Of a stretch of DNA of 64,000 bases, positions 26,292 through 33,826 are shown piece after piece. The position numbers and the translations under genes are program-made. The stretch's first letter is position 1. Each line of letters begins with the position of its first letter. This DNA comes from Niabella insulamsoli (lineage in GTDB: Bacteria > Bacteroidota > Bacteroidia > Chitinophagales > Chitinophagaceae), in the NCBI RefSeq assembly GCF_039652435.2, contig NZ_CP190246.1:682001-746000 (forward strand), read 5' to 3'. The notes beneath the pieces were generated by a model, which searched no databases, was not told where the DNA came from, and saw only the letters and a list, made by a program, of their open reading frames with translations.

Positions 26292-27824
26292 ATGAAAATG
26301 TTGCTAACTAACCATGCGCAATGGCGGATTGCGGTTCTATGCTTTTTGACATCATGTATCGTTATAAGTTGCCAGCGGCAAGATGTTTTACAAAAATCGC
26401 ATCCTATTGATGAAGCACAGGCCAGAGCCTGGCTGCAAAAAAACGGAATGGCTTATAAAAATGAAACCATTACAGTGCATAGCCCGGACGGACAGTTGCT
26501 TACGGGTAAATTGAATTGGCAGACTGCTAGCCAATATAATTGGGAAGGGAGAGATTATATAGATGTGCCTTATGAATTTGACGGGTACGGAAAAATAATT
26601 CCCGGAGCTGATACCATTGCTCCTGCATCATTTAATCTGGTGCTTAGACAAAAGGGCAACAACGATTTGGAAGGCGCCCTGAGGACTGTCATGATCAATG
26701 CTGAGGTGGTAGACGTAACTGGCTCTACGCGGGTAAGTAATTATCAGTTTTATGAATTATTAACCGGGGAAAGCGGTAATATATGGATAGGGGACGTTCA
26801 TTTCGCGAAGGTTGTCCCGGGATATCGCAGCAACATTACACCTGCCGAGTTTGCAGCCAAAAAGCAAGATTATCTTTCAGGTATAAAGCCCAATACTGGC
26901 ACAGTACCGAGAGGAACTACCGGTGTTAACTGCCATATAACTTTAGTCGTCACATACAGTGGCAATTGCAACTATTGGGATTATGAACTGGGAGGTCCTG
27001 TGGTTCAGCTTTGCAGGCATGAAAAGTATGTCGAAGAGTGCGACGATGGATATGGCGGTGGATATGTCGGGGGTGGCGGCGGTTATGGTGGTGGTGTTGG
27101 CGGTGTTGGCGGTGGCGGCAATTACCCTCCTGCGCCTGGTGGGGAGTTTGTTGATCCCGATAGCGGGGATCCATGTGCAGAAGCAAAAGTTGGCGCCGAA
27201 AAAGCTACCGAAATCTCAAAAGATGAAAAATTTAAAGATGCTATAAAGGACCTGAAAGAAACCGCCAAAGATGGCAAAGAACACGGTTACGCGCTGGGTA
27301 GAGATCAGAATGGTAATATAAAATTATCCGGTAGAAGCGATGGTAACTCAATAACGGCAGGGCCTTTTAAACCGGTTGATAATCGTTTTGGAGATATACA
27401 TACGCACCCCAATAACTTGGTGTTTTCTGCCGGTGATGTGTATGGTTTTATGGAGAGTGCATTAAACAACAGCAATTATACAACACGCTATTTAATAACT
27501 AAAGATGGAACAGTTTACGGCTTAATAGTTACCAATACCGCAGCAATGAAAACATTTTTAAAGGACTATCCCGAAGTACCTCCCCCTTCAGGAGAGAATT
27601 ATTCACCCGAATTTCCTAATACAATACGAGATGAAATTATAGAGGCCAAATTTTTAGCCAATGGACGATCGGATGTCGCATTGGCATTAATTTTCGAAAA
27701 ATATAATGCCGGCATTGCTTTGGTTAGGCAAAACGCAAACGGCAGTTTTAAAAGAAGAAATGCTAAGGAAAGTAAAGGAGAATATGGAGAAAAAACTTAC
27801 GTAGCAAGCGACTGTATTGAATAA
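26292..27824 (+). CDS. Lipoprotein with JAMM-like metal motif
   Basis: 510 aa. N-terminal lipobox (CIVISC, Cys27) predicts an envelope lipoprotein. Residues ~28-245 are an unknown beta-rich domain with four Cys after 213. Residues ~252-276 are a Gly-rich linker (GGGYVGGGGGYGGGVGGVGG). The C-terminal domain has EHGYALGRDQNG (E330) and GDIHTHPNNLVFSAGD with H370, H372, S379 and D382, close to the JAMM pattern H-x-H-x7-S-x2-D but with 6 spacer residues. This could be a zinc peptidase or isopeptidase-like domain (inference). The gene sits between repeat copies A and B with a small lipoprotein 15 bp downstream, which could be a partner or immunity protein. Confidence 0.7.
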   Translation: MKMLLTNHAQWRIAVLCFLTSCIVISCQRQDVLQKSHPIDEAQARAWLQKNGMAYKNETITVHSPDGQLLTGKLNWQTASQYNWEGRDYIDVPYEFDGYGKIIPGADTIAPASFNLVLRQKGNNDLEGALRTVMINAEVVDVTGSTRVSNYQFYELLTGESGNIWIGDVHFAKVVPGYRSNITPAEFAAKKQDYLSGIKPNTGTVPRGTTGVNCHITLVVTYSGNCNYWDYELGGPVVQLCRHEKYVEECDDGYGGGYVGGGGGYGGGVGGVGGGGNYPPAPGGEFVDPDSGDPCAEAKVGAEKATEISKDEKFKDAIKDLKETAKDGKEHGYALGRDQNGNIKLSGRSDGNSITAGPFKPVDNRFGDIHTHPNNLVFSAGDVYGFMESALNNSNYTTRYLITKDGTVYGLIVTNTAAMKTFLKDYPEVPPPSGENYSPEFPNTIRDEIIEAKFLANGRSDVALALIFEKYNAGIALVRQNANGSFKRRNAKESKGEYGEKTYVASDCIE

Positions 27825-27839
27825 TAAAAACAAACTAAT

Positions 27840-28274
27840 ATGAAATTCTATCTGTTTATTTTAACAACATGTTTGGTAGTTACAGCTACGTCATGTACCG
27901 CTCAGTTAGTAAAGACGACTAACGATGCAAGCATTTTAATGGAAAGAAAAAATGACTTCGTCGGCCAACGATTTAGCAGGTTATTAAAGGAAATAAAACC
28001 AGAAGTCAAATTTGCCTTTGGAGAACCCGACACAAAATGGAGTGAAACTGCCAGTGGCACGTACATTAAGTTTTTCTTTGTCAATGGTGTTGAATATCGA
28101 AAAGCTTTAGCAAAAGGGTTAAAACCAGTTGGAATATTAGTTGAATTTATGTTAGACTCTCAAAATAATAAAAAAGCAATTCCCCAAGGTGGAGCAAACT
28201 TGTCTAAGAAAGATTTAATAAAGGAATATGGGGACATGATTATACGAAATATCTTTGTTACAGGGAAAGACTAA
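27840..28274 (+). CDS. Small lipoprotein, possible partner of JAMM protein
   Basis: 144 aa with a lipobox (TATSC, Cys19). The mature part has a helix with FVGQRFSRLLKEIKPEVKFAF and a strand pair (GTYIKFFFVNGVEYRKAL, VGILVEFML). I recognise no family. It begins 15 bp after the JAMM-like gene and ends 13 bp before repeat copy B, so the two genes form one cassette between copies A and B. An immunity or regulatory role is a guess from context. Confidence 0.62.
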   Translation: MKFYLFILTTCLVVTATSCTAQLVKTTNDASILMERKNDFVGQRFSRLLKEIKPEVKFAFGEPDTKWSETASGTYIKFFFVNGVEYRKALAKGLKPVGILVEFMLDSQNNKKAIPQGGANLSKKDLIKEYGDMIIRNIFVTGKD

Positions 28275-28287
28275 AAAAAATTGTTGT

Positions 28288-28397
28288 CCTTCTCAGCCGA
28301 GTCTCCTGCAAGGGACTCGGCGCATAGTTAAAATCCATTTTGAACGTCGAGTCCACGACCAACTCACAAGATCACTGGTGAGACTCGGCTGGGAAGG
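28288..28397 (+). repeat. Palindromic element copy B
   Basis: 110 bp with near-perfect 18-bp terminal arms: CCTTCTCAGCCGAGTCTC pairs with GAGACTCGGCTGGGAAGG with one G-T pair. Inside are GACTCGGCG/CGTCGAGTC-type arms and a hairpin CTCAC...GGTGAG. It begins just after the small lipoprotein gene and is directly followed by a copy of the uvrC 3' end. Confidence 0.88.
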
Positions 28398-28453
28398 AAG
28401 TCGTGTGGAGCTATTTCAATGGTAGCCCGGATTAACCCAACATTGTATTTTTT
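28398..28453 (+). repeat. uvrC 3'-end duplicate 1
   Basis: Matches 26078-26133: the last ~38 coding bases of uvrC including its TAA, plus the CCCAACATTGTATTTTTT tail, nearly without change. No ATG or frame continues from it, so it is a non-coding duplicate of the gene end. Confidence 0.88.
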
Positions 28454-28561
28454 ACTTCTCAGCCGAGTCTCCTGCAAGGGACTCGCGTAAGTTCAATTCA
28501 ATTTTAAACGTCGAGTCCACGGCGAACTCACAAGATCGCCGGTGAGACTCGACTGGGAAGG
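28454..28561 (+). repeat. Palindromic element copy C
   Basis: 108 bp, starting ACTTCT in place of CCTTCT. The first inner arm has lost one base (GACTCGCG), while the second hairpin GTCGAGTC...GACTCGAC is perfect. Lies between uvrC-end duplicates 1 and 2. Confidence 0.88.
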
Positions 28562-28566
28562 TGGCC

Positions 28567-28625
28567 AAAGTCGTGTGGAGCTGTTTCAATGGTAGCCCGG
28601 ATTAACCCAACTTTGTATTTTTTTT
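28567..28625 (+). repeat. uvrC 3'-end duplicate 2
   Basis: AAAGTCGTGTGGAGCTGTTT and onward to a longer T run. Differs from the real uvrC end by a few substitutions (CTATTT to CTGTTT, CATTG to CTTTG). Confidence 0.85.
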
Positions 28626-28734
28626 CCTTCTCAGCCCAGTCTCCTGCAAGGGAGCCGGCGTAAGTTCAATTCAATTTTAAACGTCGAATCCACCGCCAAC
28701 TCACCAGATCGTTGGTGAGACTCGACTGGGAAGG
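28626..28734 (+). repeat. Palindromic element copy D
   Basis: 109 bp. The outer arms carry several mismatches (AGCCCAGTC against GACTCGACT), but the inner hairpin CTCACCAG-ATCG-TTGGTGAG is preserved with a G-T pair, which suggests the hairpin is under constraint or the copy is recent. Confidence 0.85.
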
Positions 28735-28739
28735 CGGCC

Positions 28740-28784
28740 AAAGTCGTGTGGGGATGTTTCAATGGCAGTCCTGATTAACCCAAC
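28740..28784 (+). repeat. uvrC 3'-end duplicate 3 (diverged)
   Basis: AAAGTCGTGTGGGGATGTTT, then AATGGCAGTCCTGATTAACC and CAAC. About 85-90% identical to the uvrC end by eye. It ends 11 bp before the stop of the minus-strand pseudogene. Confidence 0.8.
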
Positions 28785-28795
28785 CGGTAACATTT

Positions 28796-29510
28796 TTACT
28801 CATCATAACGGAGGATGGTTTCAAGGGCTTTCCAATATTGATGAATATTTTTTTTGCCCTCCTCGGTATACAGGCAATACAAATTAACGAAGCCTGAGTC
28901 ATTTTTTTGTAGAAATAGCGCTTTGATATATTTATACTTCCCTTTAAAATATTCTTTGTCTTTCAAACTTATTGAAAAGTGTATTGCTGTGTCTGCATTG
29001 AACTTGGCTTTTGCTTCATCCTGCGGATAATAGTTTACATGAGGCTTCCAGTTAAAGCTGGCGTTCTTGCCTTTTATAGCAGCATTCTTACCTAATGATA
29101 AAAGTGTTTTTGCTCTTATCTGAGCACAGTGCTGCTGATTTACATTTCCGAGGGGCATATTCGGAAAAGTTTTCTTCAATTCAATGGAGTCAGCCCGGGA
29201 GTAGATGCGGTATACGGAGAAAACACAATAAATGCCTCATCTGTGGAATGCAATTGATTGCCGGCGCAACCGATGATGGCTTTGAGTTTCAGATTGTCCT
29301 CAAAACATTCGACGCCGGGCATTTCTTTAAACAATCATTTTTGTAATAAGAAAGTTTCATAGACGCAAGCACATTTTTTGCATATTGCGGCATCCAGCGG
29401 TTGGTATCGATGCTCGGTTGTCCGGTACTATCTACCACTATGAGCCGCGGCCGCTGTGCCTGCGCAAGCGTGGAAATAATTGTTGCAATAATCAATACAA
29501 ACAGTCGCAT
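28796..29510 (-). pseudogene. Frameshifted secreted-protein gene
   Basis: One ~235-codon reading can be rebuilt from three frames. Frame 1 starts at 29510 with a signal peptide (MRLFVLIIATIISTLAQAQ), then RPRLIVVDSTGQPSIDTNRW and on to YYKNDCLKK. Frame 2 continues KEMPGVECFEDNLKLKAIIG to DEAFIVFS. Frame 3 continues VYRIYSRADSIELKKTF to the stop at 28796 (ILRYDE). The shifts fall near 29305-29340 and 29215-29225, the first beside an A run. Each piece ends at a stop soon after the shift. Either a decayed gene or two sequencing indels. Function unknown. It lies inside the repeat array. Confidence 0.65.
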
Positions 29511-29520
29511 AGTTTTGTCC

Positions 29521-29537
29521 TTTAGCATGATAAACTT
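29521..29537. repeat. 17-bp direct repeat, left copy
   Basis: TTTAGCATGATAAACTT, identical to 29689-29705. The copies immediately flank a 151-bp unit made of palindromic element E and a diverged uvrC end. Confidence 0.9.
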
Positions 29538-29645
29538 CCTTCTCAGCCGAGTCTCCTGCAAGGGACTCGGCGTAAGTCAAGTCAGTTTTAAACGTCGAGT
29601 CCACGGCCAACTCACCAGATCGCTGGTGAGACTCGGCTGGGAAGG
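29538..29645 (+). repeat. Palindromic element copy E
   Basis: 108 bp, the best-formed copy. Outer arms as in copy B (18 bp, one G-T pair); inner hairpin CTCACCAG-ATCG-CTGGTGAG is perfect (8-bp stem). An alternative fold pairs GCCGAGTC with GACTCGGC within the first half (8 bp). It starts directly at the end of the left 17-bp direct repeat. Confidence 0.9.
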
Positions 29646-29650
29646 TGGCG

Positions 29651-29686
29651 AAAATGGTTTGGGACTATTTTAATGGCAGCCCGGGA
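29651..29686 (+). repeat. uvrC 3'-end-like segment, most diverged
   Basis: AAAATGGTTTGGGACTATTT followed by TAATGGCAGCCCGGGA resembles the uvrC end (AAAGTCGTGTGGAGCTATTT, CAATGGTAGCCCGGAT). It travels with element E between the 17-bp direct repeats and could derive from the uvrC of another strain or species. Confidence 0.7.
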
Positions 29687-29688
29687 CT

Positions 29689-29705
29689 TTTAGCATGATA
29701 AACTT
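29689..29705. repeat. 17-bp direct repeat, right copy
   Basis: Identical to 29521-29537. This copy contains the stop codon and last codons (SLSC) of the yyaL-like gene, so the duplication regenerated the 3' end of that gene. Confidence 0.9.
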
Positions 29706-31729
29706 GCCAGCAAATCATCTACGCTGTGCACCGGTTTTCTACAGGCATAGTTTTCACATAAAAAAATGGAAAGCGGCGCGTCCGATGTTTTCGCGTTTAA
29801 AAGCGGAAAAGACGGGTCTGATTTTTCTGCCGCCATCACAACTGTAAATGGCAGCGCTTGCTGCAGCAGGGTTTGTAAGGCCATTTCATAGTTACCCAGC
29901 AAAACAATTTCTTTAGTCCCGACAGTTTGCTGATAGCAACAGGATACCCAAACGCCGAATGACGTGGGATACTTCACAGCAACTTTGCTCAATCCGCGAG
30001 TCATCTTAAATGCGCGTTCTTTCCAGTCGGAATGGTCAAATAATAAGCCGAGTTCGGCGAGGTTTTGCGCCATTATGGAATTGCCGCTTGGCGTGGCGCC
30101 GTCATACACTTCCTTTTTCCTTACAATAACATCTGTCTGGTTTTCGGGGGTATAGAAGAAATACCCGTCTGGTTCCGAAAATTGATGCACTACTTTTTCG
30201 CAAAAACCTTTGGCTTGCCATAAATAATCTGGCTCCGCCGAAATACGATATAGCTGCAGCAAAGCCTGTATCAGATAAGCATAGTCGTCTAAAAACGCCG
30301 GGTACCGGGCTTCATTATTTTTCCAGGTATGTTTCAGGTGCCCGTCCTCGTCAATAAAAACTTTCAATAAAAATTGCATATTGCGAATCGCGCGTTCTTT
30401 GTAGGCGGTAATGCCGGTAGCAGCGAAGGCTTTACTGTAAGCTGTGTTCATAAGCGCGTTCCAGCCAAGAATGATTTTGTCGTCCAGGGCAGGCCTGATG
30501 CGTTTTTCCCTTGCTGCTAATAACTTTTCGTTGCAGTTTTTCAACAGCTGTTTTAAATCATCTATTTTATACTGTCTGTTAGCTGCAAACACCGGCAAGG
30601 GCTCCAGGATGCGCAATATATTTTTACCTTCCCAGTTGCCATTGGCTGAAATATTATAATAGTCGCAATAAACTTCGGTGTCGCCTCCCAGCAATTGTGC
30701 TATTTCTTCTTTTTGCCACACATAATATTTGCCCTCTTCGCCTTGGCTGTCGGCGTCGAGCGCGGCGTAGAAGCCGCCCGACGGATCGAGCAATTCTCTT
30801 TCTATAAATTGAAGTGTTGCTATGATGGCGGTTTTATAGGTTTCTTTTTTAGTGAATTGATAAGCTTCACTTAGCGTTGTAACGAGGAGGGCATTGTCGT
30901 ATAGCATTTTTTCAAAATGGGGCGCCAGCCATTCCGAATCGGTTGAGTAACGCGCAAAGCCCCCGCCCAGTTGATCGTAAATACCACCTTCGATCATTTT
31001 GTCAAGGCTCAGCAGCGCCTGCTTCATCGCCGCTGCTGCAAGATCAGCAGATCGGCTTTGCTCCATCAGCCCATACTTCAAAAGAAATTGAATAGAGAAT
31101 GTTTGCGGGAATTTTGGAGCCGCCCCAAAGCCGCCCCACTGCTGATCTCCCTGCCTGAGCAAATGTTCGCAGGCCGTATCTATTTGGCTGAGCGAAAAGT
31201 CTCCCGCCGCTTTATCGATGCCAAACTGGTTGGCGTTAACTAAGTGCTCGGTAAGCCCGGCAGCTTGTTCTTCGATTTCGTTTCTTTTTGTTTTGAAAGC
31301 GTCCGCAACGGCTTTAATTACATCGCTCCAGGCGGGCCGGTTCATCACCGATCGGGGCGGAAAATAGGTGCCGCCATAAAAAGGTTTTTTATCCGGGGTT
31401 AAAAAAACATTCAACGGCCAGCCGCCGCTACCCCCCATCGCCTGAACCGCATCCATATAAATATGATCAAGGTCCGGCCGCTCTTCGCGGTCTATTTTAA
31501 TATTAACGAAAAGCTCGTTCATGAGGGTGGCTGTTGCTTCATCTTCAAAACTTTCGCGCTCCATCACATGGCACCAATGGCAGGCTGCGTAACCGATGCT
31601 TACTAATATGGGCTTGTCTTCAAGTTTTGCTTTTTGTAAAGCCTCGTCACCCCAGGGAAACCAGTTGACGGGGTTGTGGGCATGTTGCAATAAGTAGGGG
31701 CTCGTTTCGTTGATGAGTGCGTTGGGCAT
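29690..31729 (-). CDS. Thioredoxin-domain protein, YyaL/SSP411 family
   Basis: 679 aa. N-terminal DUF255 thioredoxin-like domain: NETSPYLLQHAHNPVNW (7-23), YAACHWCHVMERESF with C50 and C53, then GGSGGWPLNVFLTPDKKPF. The C-terminal ~450 residues are an (alpha/alpha)6 barrel like N-acylglucosamine 2-epimerases (HFEKMLYDNALL, GGFYAALDADSQGEEGKYYVW). Biochemical role unknown in bacteria. Its last codons lie in the right 17-bp direct repeat next to element E. Confidence 0.92.
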   Translation of the reverse strand: MPNALINETSPYLLQHAHNPVNWFPWGDEALQKAKLEDKPILVSIGYAACHWCHVMERESFEDEATATLMNELFVNIKIDREERPDLDHIYMDAVQAMGGSGGWPLNVFLTPDKKPFYGGTYFPPRSVMNRPAWSDVIKAVADAFKTKRNEIEEQAAGLTEHLVNANQFGIDKAAGDFSLSQIDTACEHLLRQGDQQWGGFGAAPKFPQTFSIQFLLKYGLMEQSRSADLAAAAMKQALLSLDKMIEGGIYDQLGGGFARYSTDSEWLAPHFEKMLYDNALLVTTLSEAYQFTKKETYKTAIIATLQFIERELLDPSGGFYAALDADSQGEEGKYYVWQKEEIAQLLGGDTEVYCDYYNISANGNWEGKNILRILEPLPVFAANRQYKIDDLKQLLKNCNEKLLAAREKRIRPALDDKIILGWNALMNTAYSKAFAATGITAYKERAIRNMQFLLKVFIDEDGHLKHTWKNNEARYPAFLDDYAYLIQALLQLYRISAEPDYLWQAKGFCEKVVHQFSEPDGYFFYTPENQTDVIVRKKEVYDGATPSGNSIMAQNLAELGLLFDHSDWKERAFKMTRGLSKVAVKYPTSFGVWVSCCYQQTVGTKEIVLLGNYEMALQTLLQQALPFTVVMAAEKSDPSFPLLNAKTSDAPLSIFLCENYACRKPVHSVDDLLASLSC

Positions 31730-31839
31730 AGAAGGCCTTGATTTTGTTTGATGTATTCACAGCAAAAATCAGGCGAAAGTTAAAGCGCGCTGTTTTGCGT
31801 TTTTTATTATGAAAGGTAGGCGGATTGTCATGGTGTTGG

Positions 31840-32652
31840 TCAATCACGTCCCCATCCCCATTGCAAAAAAGCGGGCATGGCTTTCCCCCAAGTAGCCACG
31901 TCGTGGCGGCCATCTTCCAGTTCCAGGTAAGTAATGTCTTCGCGCTTATAGCCTTTTTTTAGAAGTTCGTTGATATGGTCGAGGGTGTCATCGATAGAAT
32001 CAATAATGCCATTATTGTTCCGGTCGCCGCTTTCGTCAAGTTTTCCGCATTCGAAAAAAAATGTCAGCCCGGGACTGTATTTTCCACGCCGGATGCGTTG
32101 TTGCATGATGCGATGTTTGTTGTCGTCATATTTTTTATCAAGCTGGTCAACGCTGCGCCACCAAAGCGATCCCGAGAAAACACCCACTTTTGAAAACACG
32201 CCGGGATGGCTCCATACGATATCGAGTGCGCTGAGGCCGCCCAGTGAAAAACCGGCAAAGGCCATCTCATTAAACTGCGGTATATTATAGGTTTTTTTGA
32301 CAAAGGGAATCAACTCGTTCAATATAAACCTCGTGTATTGCGCCGCTCTGGCGCCGCGGCCTAAATAATCTTTTTTTGCAGCAATGCCATACTCCTGTAT
32401 GCGGTGGGTGCCCGCGGTAATGCCTACGGCAAGAACGGGTTCGATGCGATGGTCGGCAAGCAATTGGGTGAGCATGGGTTCAAATCCCATAACAGGCAGA
32501 TCCTGACCGTCGTTGATCAACAATAGGTTGATACGCGCAGTATCTTTAATGTCGTTGGGAAGATAAAGGTTGATAGCAACCTCTCTTTTTAAATATTTTG
32601 ATTGTAGTGTGACCGTGTCCATCACGAGCCGCGGTGCTGCTGCTGTTTCCAT
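31840..32652 (-). CDS. Alpha/beta-hydrolase, esterase D/Fes-like
   Basis: 270 aa without an obvious signal peptide. FAGFSLGGLSAL carries the nucleophile S136 in G-x-S-x-G, LLLINDGQD is the oxyanion-side strand, FFFECGKLDESGDRNNNGI gives the acid region and LEDGRHDVATW the catalytic His. This matches the putative esterase/enterochelin esterase-like fold. The DRNNNGIIDSIDDT stretch looks like a short Asp-rich metal-binding loop. Substrate unknown. Confidence 0.85.
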   Translation of the reverse strand: METAAAPRLVMDTVTLQSKYLKREVAINLYLPNDIKDTARINLLLINDGQDLPVMGFEPMLTQLLADHRIEPVLAVGITAGTHRIQEYGIAAKKDYLGRGARAAQYTRFILNELIPFVKKTYNIPQFNEMAFAGFSLGGLSALDIVWSHPGVFSKVGVFSGSLWWRSVDQLDKKYDDNKHRIMQQRIRRGKYSPGLTFFFECGKLDESGDRNNNGIIDSIDDTLDHINELLKKGYKREDITYLELEDGRHDVATWGKAMPAFLQWGWGRD

Positions 32653-32728
32653 GTATTCAAAAATAAAGAAATGTATTTTAGATTATTAAATTGTTAACTT
32701 AAAAGGAATAAAAATGCGTTCAAACAAT

Positions 32729-32760
32729 TTTTGTTTATATCATTTAAAAAAATATATTTG
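32729..32760 (+). promoter_or_regulatory. Bacteroidota-type promoter
   Basis: TTTG at the -33 position, 19-bp spacer, then TATATTTG at 32753-32760 (TAnnTTTG). Predicted start about 32767, giving a ~73-nt leader to the ATP-grasp gene. Confidence 0.7.
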
Positions 32761-32839
32761 GCTACAGTATCATTAAATACTTACTTTAAGAAAAACGTCA
32801 CACTGCACAAAAATCATTTACTTCATAAAAGTATAACAC

Positions 32840-33778
32840 ATGAAAAAAATTGGCATCCTTTACGGTAAGGAAAGATCGTTCCCTAATGCGTTTATTGAAA
32901 GAGTTAATAGTAAAGGTGTGGAAGGCATCACGGCCGAGCCGGTTCATATCAATAAAGCGTTACAGGGTATGCCCAGTGGCTATGCCGTAATTATCGATCG
33001 TATTTCGCAGGATGTGCCCTTTTACAGAACCTGGCTAAAAAATGCGGCAGTTACCGGCACAGCTGTCATTAATAATCCTTTTTGGTGGAGCGCCGATGAT
33101 AAATATTTTAATAATTGCCTGATGACGCAAATCGGCGTGCCGGTGCCGAAAACGGCGATCCTGCCGTCAAACGAGATGCCGGATGATACCAGCGGCGAGT
33201 CATTCAGCAATCTTTCCTATCCGCTGGACTGGGAAGCGATTTTTAACGAAGTGGGTTTTCCAGCTTACATGAAACCCTTTGCCGGTGGCGGGTGGAAAAA
33301 TGTTTATAAGCTGAATAGTAAAGAAGAATTTTTTGAAAAGCACAACGAGACCGGCCAGTTGGTCATGTTGCTGCAGGAAGAAATCGCATTTGAAGAATAC
33401 TATCGATGTTATTGTATAGGCGGAAAATATGTCCGCATCATGCCTTATGAGCCGCGCAACCCGCATCACCTGCGGTATCAGGCCGGGTTTTCGCCCAGCG
33501 AAGAAAAACTGAAAGAAATGACCGACATTGTCTTAAAAATAAATGAATATTTAGGTTACGATTTCAATACGGTGGAACTGGCGCTGCGTGAAGGTGTGCC
33601 CTATGCGATCGATTTTTGCAACCCCGCTCCCGATGCGGATATCGCCAGCGTAGGTGCGGAAAATTTTGAATGGGTGGTAGAAACATCTGCCAACTTCGCC
33701 ATAGAAAAAGCTTTGGCTAACAACGGCGGCGATAATCTCACCTGGGGAAAATATGTTAAACAAAGCGCAGGCCGATAA
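32840..33778 (+). CDS. ATP-grasp family ligase
   Basis: 312 aa. KKIGILYGKERSFPNAFIERVN is the N-terminal Rossmann-like part; FPAYMKPFAGGGWKNVYK is the ATP-grasp lysine and Gly-rich loop; MLLQEEIAFEEYYRCYCIGG and PYAIDFCNPAPDAD supply ATP- and Mg-binding acids. It resembles RimK/glutathione-synthetase-like ligases that join a carboxylate to an amine with ATP. 48 bp upstream of a carboxylate-amine ligase, so the two probably make one small peptide-like product. Confidence 0.87.
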   Translation: MKKIGILYGKERSFPNAFIERVNSKGVEGITAEPVHINKALQGMPSGYAVIIDRISQDVPFYRTWLKNAAVTGTAVINNPFWWSADDKYFNNCLMTQIGVPVPKTAILPSNEMPDDTSGESFSNLSYPLDWEAIFNEVGFPAYMKPFAGGGWKNVYKLNSKEEFFEKHNETGQLVMLLQEEIAFEEYYRCYCIGGKYVRIMPYEPRNPHHLRYQAGFSPSEEKLKEMTDIVLKINEYLGYDFNTVELALREGVPYAIDFCNPAPDADIASVGAENFEWVVETSANFAIEKALANNGGDNLTWGKYVKQSAGR

Positions 33779-33826
33779 AGCGCTAACGATCGTTTCGCGC
33801 AAGCGATACTTATAAAAGTCCATAAG

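Noticed and set aside
28288..28784. CRISPR array
   Set aside because: Repeats are ~110 bp, degenerate and separated by copies of the uvrC end rather than unique spacers; no cas genes.
26135..29645. Integron attC array or group II intron
   Set aside because: No integrase or reverse transcriptase in the window, no attC R'/R'' core sites recognised, and spacers between B, C and D are uvrC tails rather than cassettes.
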